Shown piece by piece: positions 34,922-43,162 of a stretch of 64,000 bases of DNA. The notes beneath the pieces were generated by a model that saw only the letters and a program-made list of their open reading frames with translations, was not told where the DNA came from and made no database searches. Within the stretch, counting starts at the first letter, position 1; every line of letters begins with the position of its first letter. Origin of the DNA: Shinella kummerowiae. Lineage in GTDB: Bacteria; Pseudomonadota; Alphaproteobacteria; Rhizobiales; Rhizobiaceae. The translations under genes and the position numbers were made by a program. The stretch spans positions 248,001 to 312,000 of the forward strand of contig NZ_WUMK01000006.1 of NCBI RefSeq assembly GCF_009827055.1. The letters run 5' to 3'.

Positions 34922-35689
34922 CTAGAAAAGCGAAAGCTGATCTGACGGTGGGGGCGCGTGTGCGCCCTTTTTCGTTTCCGGCAGCGCCTCCTCCACGACC
35001 GCCTCCAGGATTTCCGGCCCCATATTGGCGACCTTGTTGACCCGATCGGACACCGGGATCGCCTCGAAGAAGCCGTCGTCGATCGGCGTCATGAGATCCA
35101 CCACATCCCGTGGCTCCTGCGTCTTGCAATCCAGCCAGCGGGAAAAATCTTCCGGACGGATGACGACCGGCATGCGGTCGTGAATACGGGCGACATCGTT
35201 GTTCGCCGCCGTCGTCAGGATGGCGCCGGTATCGACCTCCGATCCATCCGCCGAGGACCAGGTTTCCATGAGGCCGGCAAAGGCGACGACCTCGCCCTTC
35301 TTCGGGCGGATGAAATAGGCCTGCGACTTCGCGCCCTTCTCCGCTGGCCTTCGCCATTCGAAGAAGCCGGAGGCCGGCACGAGAATGCGCCTATGGCGCA
35401 TGGCGGCCTTGAAGGACGCCTTGCCGATCGCCGTTTCGGCACGCGCATTGATGAGTAGCGGAAAGTCGCGCGGATCCTTGACCCAGCCGGGCATGAAGCC
35501 CCAGCGCACCAGCATGGCCTTGCGCTCCGGCAGGTTGCTGCCGGGCTCCTGCTTTTCACTGGCGACGACAATCAGCACCGGCTGCGTCGGCGCGATATTG
35601 TAGCGCGCCGGCGGGTCCTCCATGTTCACGACATTGAGAAACTCGCGCATGAGATCGGCCTTGGCCAGCAATGCAAATCGTCCACACAT
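34922..35689 (-). CDS. SOS response-associated peptidase (YedK/HMCES family)
   Basis: The 255-residue product begins MCGRFAL; after Met removal, Cys2 becomes the N-terminal residue that links covalently to abasic sites in single-stranded DNA. Further family motifs are YNIAPTQPVL, RWGFMPGWVKD, NARAETA, RRILVPASGFFEWRR and HDRMPVVI. It protects cells from abasic-site damage. It is divergent from the Nudix gene. A Pro/Lys-rich C-terminal extension follows the core. Confidence 0.95.
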   Translation of the reverse strand: MCGRFALLAKADLMREFLNVVNMEDPPARYNIAPTQPVLIVVASEKQEPGSNLPERKAMLVRWGFMPGWVKDPRDFPLLINARAETAIGKASFKAAMRHRRILVPASGFFEWRRPAEKGAKSQAYFIRPKKGEVVAFAGLMETWSSADGSEVDTGAILTTAANNDVARIHDRMPVVIRPEDFSRWLDCKTQEPRDVVDLMTPIDDGFFEAIPVSDRVNKVANMGPEILEAVVEEALPETKKGAHAPPPSDQLSLF

Positions 35690-35749
35690 GGCGTCGTCAT
35701 CGCACTTTGCCTATAAGGGGTCAATCAAGCGCAAGCGAACCGGACAGCG

Positions 35750-36184
35750 ATGAAGAAATCGAAGAAGCCCCAGCCCGCCTCCTCTGCCATCATCGAGCGC
35801 GACGGGCGTTATCTGCTCGTGCTGCGCAGCAAGCCGCCCTCGGATGCGATGTACGCCTTTCCCGGCGGACGCGGCGAGGACGGCGAGACGCCGGCCGAAA
35901 CGGCGCTGCGCGAACTGCACGAGGAAACCGGCATTCGCGCCGAAAAGCCCATGCTTTTCGCGACCTATGACCTGCCCGGCCGCGAAGAAGGCCCCGGCAG
36001 CCCATCCTTCTTTCTCTCCGTCTTCAAGGTGAAGGCCGACCCAATGGCCACGGCGGTCGCCTCCGATGATGCGGCGAGCGTCGGCTGGTATTCGGCGGAC
36101 GAGATCGCCCATATGCCCGCGCCCGACAGCGTGCGCGAATGTATCGCGCGGCTGGAAGCCGAGCGGGCGAAGCGGAGCGCATGA
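35750..36184 (+). CDS. Nudix hydrolase
   Basis: The 144-residue product has a complete Nudix box at 40-62 (GRGEDGETPAETALRELHEETGI), with the REL-EE-G core. The N-terminal strand SSAIIERDGRYLLVLR is typical of members that hydrolyse nucleoside diphosphate derivatives. Substrate is not clear; ADP-ribose-like or NADH-type substrates are possible. Its stop overlaps the ATG of the next gene (ATGA). Confidence 0.92.
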   Translation: MKKSKKPQPASSAIIERDGRYLLVLRSKPPSDAMYAFPGGRGEDGETPAETALRELHEETGIRAEKPMLFATYDLPGREEGPGSPSFFLSVFKVKADPMATAVASDDAASVGWYSADEIAHMPAPDSVRECIARLEAERAKRSA

Positions 36185-36606
36185 CGGTGATTCGCCTTCT
36201 CCTCCTCTTCAGCCTTCTCCTCGCGGCGCCGGCTTTCGCCCAGCAGGCGGCCGGCGACAAAGCCAAGGAAACGCCGAGCGCGGCGCCCGCAGAGGAAAAG
36301 CCCACACCCTATGACGAGCGGCTGGAGCGGCTTTCCGAGATCATCGGCGCGGTCCACTACCTGCGCAATCTGTGCATGGACAAGGCGGAGGACAACTGGC
36401 GCGCTTCCGTGCAGCGCCTGATCGACATGGAAGCGGCAAATGAACCGAAACGGCAGGAAAAGCTGACCGCCGCGTTCAATCGTGGATACCGTTCCTTCGC
36501 CGCCATCTATACTGCTTGCACCGACTCGGCGGTTGTCGCAGAAGAGAGATACCGTAACGAAGGTGCAACACTTGCCACAGAAATTACCGCCCGTTTCGGA
36601 AATTAG
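36181..36606 (+). CDS. TIGR02301 family secreted protein
   Basis: The 141-residue product has a signal peptide (VIRLLLLFSLLLAAPAFAQQ), a short Ala/Glu/Pro linker, and a helical domain (YDERLERLSEIIGAVHYLRNLC ... RGYRSFAAIYTACTDSA) with two cysteines that may form a disulfide. This matches the alphaproteobacterial TIGR02301 family of unknown role. The ATG at 36181 overlaps the Nudix stop, so the longer frame from 36139 is not needed. Confidence 0.85.
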   Translation: MTVIRLLLLFSLLLAAPAFAQQAAGDKAKETPSAAPAEEKPTPYDERLERLSEIIGAVHYLRNLCMDKAEDNWRASVQRLIDMEAANEPKRQEKLTAAFNRGYRSFAAIYTACTDSAVVAEERYRNEGATLATEITARFGN

Positions 36607-36689
36607 CGGTTAATTAACCTCTTTCTTCGGCAGCCAGTGCCGTTTTGGGAAAAGGCTGCTAAGGTCGTTAACAGTCGAGTAAGAACTGA

Positions 36690-36968
36690 ATGCCGCGCAT
36701 GGACCGATCAATGGAACCTACTCTCAACGATATCGACGAGATGATCGTACACGAGAAGATGCAGGCCGCTCTGGAATACCAGAACGAGGCCTGGGCTGAC
36801 GGAATGGCGGACGGTATCGAACCGGAAATCATCGCCGACGCGGCCATTGCGCTCGCCTTGCGCGAGACGATCCGCACGCAGGGCGAACGCGGTGCGGAAG
36901 CCATGCTTGATTCGCTGCGCGAGCGTTTGCTGGCTGGAGAATTCTCCCCCGAGCGCATCCTGCAATAG
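36690..36968 (+). CDS. conserved small acidic protein, unknown
   Basis: The 92-residue product is acidic and helical (EMIVHEKMQAALEYQNEAWADGMADGIEPEIIADAAIALALRETI) with no signal or membrane segment. Three ATGs (36690, 36699, 36711) are possible; none has a strong ribosome site, so the start is uncertain. The stop lies at the edge of a palindromic repeat. I do not recognise a family. Confidence 0.65.
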   Translation: MPRMDRSMEPTLNDIDEMIVHEKMQAALEYQNEAWADGMADGIEPEIIADAAIALALRETIRTQGERGAEAMLDSLRERLLAGEFSPERILQ

Positions 36969-37014
36969 AGCAATTCCTGCAGAAATGCGTAGCGGAATTG
37001 CGTTGAAAATGCTC
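36968..37014 (+). repeat. GAGCAATTCC-type inverted repeat
   Basis: The outer ends GAGCA and TGCTC are inverted, and inner GCAATTCC and GGAATTGC form a perfect 8-bp inverted repeat with a 17-nt spacer. It spans the stop of one gene to just before the next. The AATTCC...GGAATTGCG core matches a motif I know from rhizobial intergenic repeats. A related element lies at 57671-57742. Confidence 0.55.
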
Positions 37015-37033
37015 CAGGCTGGAAAGACAGGTC

Positions 37034-37819
37034 ATGCAGATGTCGGCTGACGGCAACAAGCTGTTCCACAGCAGCCTCATCGTATTGTCGGTGCTTTTTG
37101 GAACGACGGCGCTTACCGCGCCCGTGCGTCCGGCCTTTGCCCTCAGCGAACTGAAGAACGAACAGGGCCAGGTGCAGCAGAAGCCGGCCGAAGGCAAAGA
37201 AACGCCGCCGGCCGAAGAAGAACAGAAGGACGAAACCGGCCCCATCGAACTGCCGATGCCCGACCCGCTGATTCGCAGGAACGAAGCGGTGACCGAGCCG
37301 GCGGACGAGACGCCCTCGAGCGACGACGCCACCGTCGAAGAGCCTCAAACGCCGGCCGAGATCATCCATGACATCGCCAAGGCGCCGGAAGCCGTACGCC
37401 GCATGCGTGAACTGATCGTCGAAGCCGCCGCCTCCGGCGATATCGAACGGCTTCGTCCCCTACTCGGCAAAGGCATGACCGAGACCCAGGTCTCCCTCGT
37501 CGAGACCGAGGAAGGCCCGGTCGAAACGCTGAAGGGCCAATCCGGCGACAATGACGGCATCGAGGTGCTGGCAATCCTGCTCGACATATTGGCGACCGGC
37601 TTTGCCCATGTCGGCGCTGGCACGCCGGATGAAATGTATGTCTGGCCCTACTTCGCCGAAAAGCCCCTTGCCGGCCTGACGCCACCGGAGAAAGTGGAGC
37701 TCCTGCGCATCGTGACGGCCGGCGACTTCGCCGAGATGCAGGAGTTCGGCAGCTACAATTTCTATCGCCTCGGCATCACGCCGGACGGTCAGTGGAAATT
37801 CTTCGTCACCGGCGAATGA
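37034..37819 (+). CDS. secreted protein of unknown function
   Basis: The 261-residue product has a signal peptide (SSLIVLSVLFGTTALTAPVRPAFA, cleavage near residue 36), then about 65 residues rich in Glu/Pro/Lys, then a folded domain (about 105-261: AVRRMRELIVEAAASGDIERLRPLLG ... YNFYRLGITPDGQWKFFVTGE) of the kind seen in proteins with a cystatin- or NTF2-like ending. It converges with the next gene with a 2-nt gap. Function is unknown. Confidence 0.78.
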   Translation: MQMSADGNKLFHSSLIVLSVLFGTTALTAPVRPAFALSELKNEQGQVQQKPAEGKETPPAEEEQKDETGPIELPMPDPLIRRNEAVTEPADETPSSDDATVEEPQTPAEIIHDIAKAPEAVRRMRELIVEAAASGDIERLRPLLGKGMTETQVSLVETEEGPVETLKGQSGDNDGIEVLAILLDILATGFAHVGAGTPDEMYVWPYFAEKPLAGLTPPEKVELLRIVTAGDFAEMQEFGSYNFYRLGITPDGQWKFFVTGE

Positions 37820-37821
37820 CC

Positions 37822-38424
37822 CTATAACGCGCCAATCCAGGCGTGATCCGGGTGGGCCTTTGCGATTGCGGCTTTCAGCCAGTGCCGTTGCGCCGCGTCG
37901 AGCTTGGGCAACGCCATCGCAAAATCCGCCTCGTCCTTCTCCCGCCTGTATTTTGCCTTGAAAAGCAGAATGGCCTCCGGCGCGAGGTAGGGAATGCCCT
38001 CGCCGTTTGTCCGCACCATCGCGCCGCGCGCATGCCGGATCGAGGGATCGCGCTTGTAGATCCAGATATCCGGGGTGCCGTCCTCCAGCATCATGTCGAC
38101 GCGCCAGCAGCGCGCGGCGACGTCCTCGCACCAGACCTGAGCGATGTCCGCGGGTGGCACCGCCCCCGCGGCAAGCGGTTCGACATGGCCATCGCCGACC
38201 GCATGCAAACGCAGCCCCGACAGGGCCGTGCGAAACCGTGGGAAGTCGGCGCGTAGGATGGTGAATTCCAGATCCTCATGCGGCCGCGTCTCTACGCCGT
38301 GCCACAGATCGAGCGCCCAGCCGCCGACGACGCACCATGGGCGTGCAACACCGGCAAGCCGGCAGGCGAGTTCCGCCGGATGCCAGGCGGACCAGGCATC
38401 GTCGGGCAGCGGCGCTGGTGTCAT
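37822..38424 (-). CDS. nucleotidyltransferase-fold protein, aminoglycoside adenylyltransferase-like
   Basis: The 200-residue product resembles the minimal nucleotidyltransferases that include AadB/LinB-type enzymes: WCVVGGWALDLWHG (30-43), HEDLEF (49-54) and a later basic part (RWRVDMMLEDG...). It has a C-terminal helical region ending DAAQRHWLKAAIAKAHPDHAWI. Whether it modifies a drug is unknown; chromosomal members often have no known target. The ATG at 38424 has a weak ribosome site, and starts 39-72 nt upstream are possible. Confidence 0.75.
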   Translation of the reverse strand: MTPAPLPDDAWSAWHPAELACRLAGVARPWCVVGGWALDLWHGVETRPHEDLEFTILRADFPRFRTALSGLRLHAVGDGHVEPLAAGAVPPADIAQVWCEDVAARCWRVDMMLEDGTPDIWIYKRDPSIRHARGAMVRTNGEGIPYLAPEAILLFKAKYRREKDEADFAMALPKLDAAQRHWLKAAIAKAHPDHAWIGAL

Positions 38425-38640
38425 GATGTCTCGGCCTCGCTCTGATGGGGCCTCCTTCATACCCATCCCCAGCCTACCGACAAGGGGCGAGGACAATGAC
38501 CAGCAAGGGCACCGGCCGTCGCGGCACGAGCGCCGTGACCTTGCGAAAGCCGCCCGGCCATTCTACTTCTGTCTCAACGGGTGCATTGGTGCACCGCCTG
38601 CCGCCGGCTGGTGCCGGTGCGCGAAAATCTGGATCGAATC

Positions 38641-39486
38641 ATGCCTTCCGTCACGCTTTCCGGCCGCGCCTTTCTCCGCCTTTCCGGCAAGGATGCCGAA
38701 ACCTTCCTGCAAGCGCTCATCACCACCAACCTGCCCGACCTGCCCGAAGGCGAGATCCGCCCCGGCGCACTGTTGACGCCGCAGGGAAAGATCCTCTTCG
38801 ACTTCCTGATCCGCCGCGACGGCACGGACGCCTTGCTGATCGAAACGACGGAAGACCAGCGGGATACGCTGCTGAAGCGGCTGACCATGTACAAGCTGCG
38901 CGCCGCGGTCGATCTTGCCGTCGTCGAGGAGAGCGACGTGACCATCGCTTGGGACGACGTTGAAGCCGATGCGCCGCGCGACGCCCGGTTCGCCAGGGCG
39001 GGCCGCGATGTCTCGCGCCGCCCGGGTGGTGGTGGCAGCGACGATCCGGCGCTTTACGACACGCTGCGCATCGGCGCCGGCATCCCGGAATCCGGCCGCG
39101 ATTATGCGCTGTCCGATGCCTTCCCGCACGACATCATCCTGGATCTCGCCGGCGGCCTCTCCTTCCGCAAGGGCTGCTATGTGGGACAAGAGGTCGTCTC
39201 CCGCATGCAGCATCGCGGCACCGCCCGCCGCCGGCCCGTCATCGTCAGCAGTGAGGCCGCCCTTCCCCCGACCGGTACCGAGCTATTGGCTGGCGGCAAG
39301 CCGATCGGCACGCTCGGCAGCGTCTCCGGCACGCTCGGCCTCGCCATCGTGCGCATCGACCGCGCGGCGGACGCCATGCAGAGCGATACGCCCATCACCG
39401 CCAATGGCGTGCCCGTGACCCTCGAGCTTCCCGCCTGGACCGGCCTCACCTTCCCGCAAGAGGCTTCGGAGGTGCCGGCGCAATGA
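38641..39486 (+). CDS. ygfZ: YgfZ/GcvT-like iron-sulfur cluster assembly factor
   Basis: The 281-residue product belongs to the folate-binding YgfZ/IBA57 family, which helps build or repair [4Fe-4S] clusters. It has the diagnostic KGCYVGQE motif (177-184) and the GcvT-like N-terminal part (FLRLSGKDAETFLQALITTNL). The ATG at 38641 lacks a strong ribosome site; an earlier in-frame start at 38581 adds a Cys-rich stretch and seems unlikely. Its stop overlaps the next ATG, so it heads the ygfZ-HD-PTP-nadQ operon. Confidence 0.93.
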   Translation: MPSVTLSGRAFLRLSGKDAETFLQALITTNLPDLPEGEIRPGALLTPQGKILFDFLIRRDGTDALLIETTEDQRDTLLKRLTMYKLRAAVDLAVVEESDVTIAWDDVEADAPRDARFARAGRDVSRRPGGGGSDDPALYDTLRIGAGIPESGRDYALSDAFPHDIILDLAGGLSFRKGCYVGQEVVSRMQHRGTARRRPVIVSSEAALPPTGTELLAGGKPIGTLGSVSGTLGLAIVRIDRAADAMQSDTPITANGVPVTLELPAWTGLTFPQEASEVPAQ

Positions 39487-40112
39487 GCGGGGCGACGCGC
39501 GCCAAGACGGAACCGCGCGCCTGGCAGCGCATGTTGTCCGGCCGCCGCCTCGACCTGCTCAATCCCTCGCCGCTCGACATAGAGCTGTCCGATATCGCGC
39601 ATGGCCTTGCCCGCGTCGCGCGCTGGAACGGCCAGACCAACGGCGATCATGCCTTTTCCGTCGCGCAGCATTCGCTCGTCGTCGAGGCGATCTTCCGCCA
39701 GCAGAACCGCTGCGATGCCGGCGAATGCCTGATCGCGCTGCTGCACGATGCGCCGGAATATGTGATCGGCGACATGATCTCGCCGTTCAAGGCGGTCGTC
39801 GGCGGCGGCTACAAGACGGTGGAAAAACGACTGGAGGCGGCCGTGCATCTGCGCTTCGGCCTGCCATCGACAACACCCGCCGCGCTGAAGGCGAAGATCA
39901 AGAAGGCCGACCAGGTTGCTGCCTTCTTCGAGGCGACGGAACTGGCCGGCTTTTCCCATGCCGAAGCCGTCAAGTTCTTCGGCGCGCCGCGCGGCATTAC
40001 GCTCGACATGCTCGACGTTGCGCCCCTTCCCGCCATCGAGGCACAGCGGCGGTTTGTCGAACGTTTCGAGACCCTGGACCGCGGGCGCGGCCCTCTCGCA
40101 GCGACGGTGTGA
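39483..40112 (+). CDS. HD domain hydrolase, YfbR-like
   Basis: The 209-residue product has an HD domain (His63 in VAQHSLVV, His88-Asp89 in ALLHDAPEYVIGD) and a later Asp in KIKKADQVAAFFEATELAGF. The layout fits the YfbR-type 5'-deoxyribonucleotidases, which dephosphorylate dNMPs. Its ATG overlaps the ygfZ stop, and the next ORF starts 2 nt after its stop. The substrate is inferred from the family only. Confidence 0.88.
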   Translation: MSGATRAKTEPRAWQRMLSGRRLDLLNPSPLDIELSDIAHGLARVARWNGQTNGDHAFSVAQHSLVVEAIFRQQNRCDAGECLIALLHDAPEYVIGDMISPFKAVVGGGYKTVEKRLEAAVHLRFGLPSTTPAALKAKIKKADQVAAFFEATELAGFSHAEAVKFFGAPRGITLDMLDVAPLPAIEAQRRFVERFETLDRGRGPLAATV

Positions 40113-40114
40113 CG

Positions 40115-40648
40115 ATGGACACGATCGTCGTCGCACCGCTTGGAAAAATCGCGGAACTTGCGGTGCGCCACCGCTGTCGCGAAATGCTGAGCCTCGTCGC
40201 GCCGAAGCAGGGTTTTCACCGGCCGGCCGTCATCGCCGCCGAGCGTCACATGATCCTCGGCGTCAACGACATCGCCTTTGCCGGCACGGGAAATCTCGTC
40301 GCGCCGGGCGAGGAGCATGTCACCGCGATCGTCGGCTTCGCCCGCGGCTGGGACCGGCAGGCGCCGCTGCTCGTGCATTGCATGATGGGGGTCTCCCGCT
40401 CGCCGGCCGCAGCCCTGCTCGCCGCGCTGGCGGTGGAGCCGGATCAGGACGAGCACGACCTGGCGCAGCGCCTGCGCCGCGCCTCCGTGCAGGCGACGCC
40501 GAATGCGCGGCTGATCGAGATCGGCGACCATGTGCTGTCCCGCGGCGGCCGGCTGATTGCCGCCGTCAGGGCGATCGGCCGGGGCGCGGACTATGTCGGC
40601 GACAGCCCGTTTTCCTTTTCCGCCGTGCCGGAGTCCGTTGAGCGATGA
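40115..40648 (+). CDS. protein tyrosine phosphatase-like protein
   Basis: The 177-residue product has a perfect CX5R phosphatase loop (HCMMGVSRS, Cys89 and Arg95), preceded by an LGVNDIA segment where the family carries its general-acid Asp. It resembles bacterial dual-specificity-like phosphatases conserved in alphaproteobacteria. The target is unknown. It begins 2 nt after the HD gene and its stop overlaps the ATG of nadQ, which shows tight coupling. Confidence 0.87.
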   Translation: MDTIVVAPLGKIAELAVRHRCREMLSLVAPKQGFHRPAVIAAERHMILGVNDIAFAGTGNLVAPGEEHVTAIVGFARGWDRQAPLLVHCMMGVSRSPAAALLAALAVEPDQDEHDLAQRLRRASVQATPNARLIEIGDHVLSRGGRLIAAVRAIGRGADYVGDSPFSFSAVPESVER

Positions 40649-41622
40649 CGGAGACCACCGCCCGCCCGCCGGTCGAAATCGGCCTCAATGCGGCGGTCGT
40701 CGCGATTTCCGGCCGCAGCCCCTGCATTCTCGCAATCGGCGGCGATGGCACGAACGGCCGTGACGCCCTGCCCTTCGGGCCGTTCGATCCGCAGCAGCAC
40801 CGGACCTTCGAGACGAGCCTGCGCGCCAGCGTCGAGGCGCAGACGGCGCTGAAGCTCGGCTATATCGAGCAACTCTATACATTCGGCGACCGCGGCCGCC
40901 AGAAACTGCCGGACGAAGCCGGCACGCACATGGTCTCGGTCGGTTATCTCGCACTGACCCGCACCGACGCCGAGGCGAACGAACGCCTGGCCGAAGCCGG
41001 TGCCGCATGGCGCGACTGGTATTCCTACCTGCCCTGGGAAGACTGGCGGCAGGGCCGACCGGTCGTCATCGACCAGGTGATCCTGCCGGCCTTGAAAAAC
41101 TGGGCTTCCGAACTCATCCATACGCAACGCGTTCCCGCCCTACCGTCGCCCCGCAACCGGATGCGCCTCGCCTTCGGCCTAGAGGATTTCCCCTGGGATG
41201 AGGAACTCGTCCTCGAACGCTATGAATTGCTCTACGAAGCCGGCCTTGCCGAAGAGGCCGTGACGGATGGCCGTGCCCGATCCTGCGGCACCGCCCCCGG
41301 CATCGCCATGCGCCACGACCACCGCCGCATTCTCGCGACCGCCATGGCGCGCCTGCGCGGCAAGATCAAATACCGCCCGGTGATCTTCGAACTGATGGCG
41401 CCGGAATTCACGCTGACCGAGTTGCAGGCGACCGTGGAGGCGATTTCCGGCCGGCATCTGCACAAGCAGAATTTCCGCCGCCTGGTGGAGGGCGCCGAAC
41501 TCGTCGAGCCCACCGGCGGCTCCACCTCCGCCACGGGCGGCCGTCCTGCCGCCCTCTTCCGGTTCCGCCGCCGCATTTATGAGGAACGCCCCGCGCCCGG
41601 CCTCAAGGTCGGCATGCGCTGA
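40645..41622 (+). CDS. nadQ: NadQ-type NAD biosynthesis regulator (Nudix-like plus winged helix)
   Basis: The 325-residue product has a degenerate Nudix-like N-terminal domain (about 10-150, GLNAAVVAISGRSPCILAIGGDG ... EQLYTFGDRGRQ) without the catalytic Nudix box, and a C-terminal winged-helix part (about 230-310, FELMAPEFTLTELQATVEAISGRHLHKQNFRRLVE). This is the NrtR/NadQ layout; NadQ proteins are reported to repress nadABC in alphaproteobacteria. The nadA operon with a matching palindrome lies 5 kb away (46916). It is the last gene of the ygfZ operon. Confidence 0.75.
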   Translation: MTETTARPPVEIGLNAAVVAISGRSPCILAIGGDGTNGRDALPFGPFDPQQHRTFETSLRASVEAQTALKLGYIEQLYTFGDRGRQKLPDEAGTHMVSVGYLALTRTDAEANERLAEAGAAWRDWYSYLPWEDWRQGRPVVIDQVILPALKNWASELIHTQRVPALPSPRNRMRLAFGLEDFPWDEELVLERYELLYEAGLAEEAVTDGRARSCGTAPGIAMRHDHRRILATAMARLRGKIKYRPVIFELMAPEFTLTELQATVEAISGRHLHKQNFRRLVEGAELVEPTGGSTSATGGRPAALFRFRRRIYEERPAPGLKVGMR

Positions 41623-41704
41623 ACCAAACGATTGAATTTTCTGCGGAACTTATCTGGGAGCCGTGGCGTTCCCCCCTTTCGACGTCAATTAGGGGAAAGG
41701 GCCT

Positions 41705-42568
41705 ATGGAACAACAGGCAAACGAACTCATCGTCGCGACACGCGCGGCGCTTACACAGGCGAGCGCGCTCGCCGTGCAGTATTCCTTCTCTATTCTCGGC
41801 GCCATCGTGCTTTTCGTGCTCGGCTGGTTCCTCTCACGGCTGCTGCATCGCTGGGCGCTGCGCGGCCTCTCGCATGTGCGCGGCATCGACATGACGCTCG
41901 CTCATTTCTTCGCGAACATCCTGCGCTACGGCATGCTCGTCCTCGTCTTCGTGACGGTGCTCGGCCAGTTCGGCGTGCAGACCGCCTCCATCATCGCCGC
42001 GCTCGGCGCCGCCGGCCTTGCCATCGGCCTCGCCTTGCAGGGCACGCTGCAGAACATCGCGGCCGGCATCATGCTGCTGGTGCTGCGACCATTCCGCGTC
42101 GGCGAATATATCGAGACACCGGAGGTGTCCGGCACCATCGTCGAGATCGGCCTGTTCGCCACCGAAATGCGCAGCCTCGACGGCCTTTACCGGCTGGCAC
42201 CGAATTCCACGCTGTGGAACACACCGGTCACCAACTACAGCCGCGAGCGCACGCGTCGCCACGACCTTCAGGTCGGCATCGGCTATGACGACGACCTCGA
42301 CCTTGCCGTGCGCACCATGGAGGAACTGGCGGTGGCCGAGCCGCGCATCCTTGCGGAACCGAAACCCAGCGTCTTCATCGACAGCCTCGGCGACAGCGCC
42401 GTCGTCGTCACGCTACGCTATTGGGTCGACACGCCGGACTGGTGGGCGACGACCCGAGAGATGATCAAGCGGGTCAAGCTCACCTTCGATGCCCGCGGCA
42501 TCTCCATCCCGTTCCCGCAGGTCACCTACCACAACGCGCAGCAACCCGCTGATCTTGCGGCACAATAG
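41705..42568 (+). CDS. MscS family mechanosensitive channel
   Basis: The 287-residue product is a small MscS-type channel with three membrane helices (about 27-48, 66-88 and 92-125), the pore-lining TM3 (GLAIGLALQGTLQNIAAGIMLLVLRPFRVGEYI) and the C-terminal cage domain. It releases solutes on osmotic downshock. AGGGGAAAGG lies 4 nt before the ATG. It is followed at 6 nt by the convergent sodC gene. Confidence 0.95.
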   Translation: MEQQANELIVATRAALTQASALAVQYSFSILGAIVLFVLGWFLSRLLHRWALRGLSHVRGIDMTLAHFFANILRYGMLVLVFVTVLGQFGVQTASIIAALGAAGLAIGLALQGTLQNIAAGIMLLVLRPFRVGEYIETPEVSGTIVEIGLFATEMRSLDGLYRLAPNSTLWNTPVTNYSRERTRRHDLQVGIGYDDDLDLAVRTMEELAVAEPRILAEPKPSVFIDSLGDSAVVVTLRYWVDTPDWWATTREMIKRVKLTFDARGISIPFPQVTYHNAQQPADLAAQ

Positions 42569-42574
42569 ACCGGT

Positions 42575-43096
42575 TTACTCGATCACGGCGCAGGCGAGAC
42601 GATCGCCCGCGCCGCCTGCCGGGTTGGTGCGATAATCGTCCGAACCCGCATGCACGATCAACGCGCGACCGCGGATGCCACGCTCCGCATCGTCGAGGCG
42701 CACCATGCCCGTGTAGATCTGCGCGCGCATCACGCCATCCTCGGAAACATACTGGTTTGGCAGGTCACCGGCATGCGGGCCGGTCGCGGATGCGAAGCCG
42801 TGATCCTTCTTGTCCGGATTGAAATGGCCGCCGGCGGACTTGTGACCATCGGCATGATCGCACGAACCGGTCTCGTGGACGTGCAGCGCCACCCATTTGC
42901 GCGGTGTCAGACCGGAAACCTCCACCTCGAACAGGACGCCGTCACTTCCGGCGGTCAGGTGCGCGCGGCCGGTTTCCTTGCCGGACTGGTCGACGAAATT
43001 GGCCTGCGCCGTGTTCTTCGCCTGCTGGGCGAACGCGGGTGCGCCCAGTGCGGCAAAGGTGCCCGTCGCGGCGACGATCGCAACGATCTTCAACAT
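42575..43096 (-). CDS. sodC: Cu/Zn superoxide dismutase
   Basis: SodC removes superoxide in the periplasm. The 173-residue product has a signal peptide (ATGTFAALGAPAFAQQ) and the metal ligands in LHVHETGSC (His72, His74), GGHFNPDKKDHG (His91, His99) and GPHAGDLPN (His108), with Cys79 and a C-terminal Cys (RLACAVIE) for the disulfide. GGAAGGA precedes the ATG at 43096; the ORF is open 14 codons further upstream. It is on the same strand as nadC but well separated (66 nt). Confidence 0.95.
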   Translation of the reverse strand: MLKIVAIVAATGTFAALGAPAFAQQAKNTAQANFVDQSGKETGRAHLTAGSDGVLFEVEVSGLTPRKWVALHVHETGSCDHADGHKSAGGHFNPDKKDHGFASATGPHAGDLPNQYVSEDGVMRAQIYTGMVRLDDAERGIRGRALIVHAGSDDYRTNPAGGAGDRLACAVIE

Positions 43097-43162
43097 GATG
43101 CGTCCTTCCGATTGATTTCCTATGGAGTCGGAACGCATCGCAACCGAGCGGGTTCCGCCCGA

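Noticed and set aside
37822-38424. Acquired aminoglycoside resistance gene
   Set aside because: The nucleotidyltransferase fold is seen, but there is no integron, mobile context or close match to a known resistance enzyme that I can support.
38496-38963. A plus-strand ORF starting with MTSKGTGRRG upstream of ygfZ
   Set aside because: It overlaps most of the N-terminal part of ygfZ in another frame, has no family match and its second half is a shadow.
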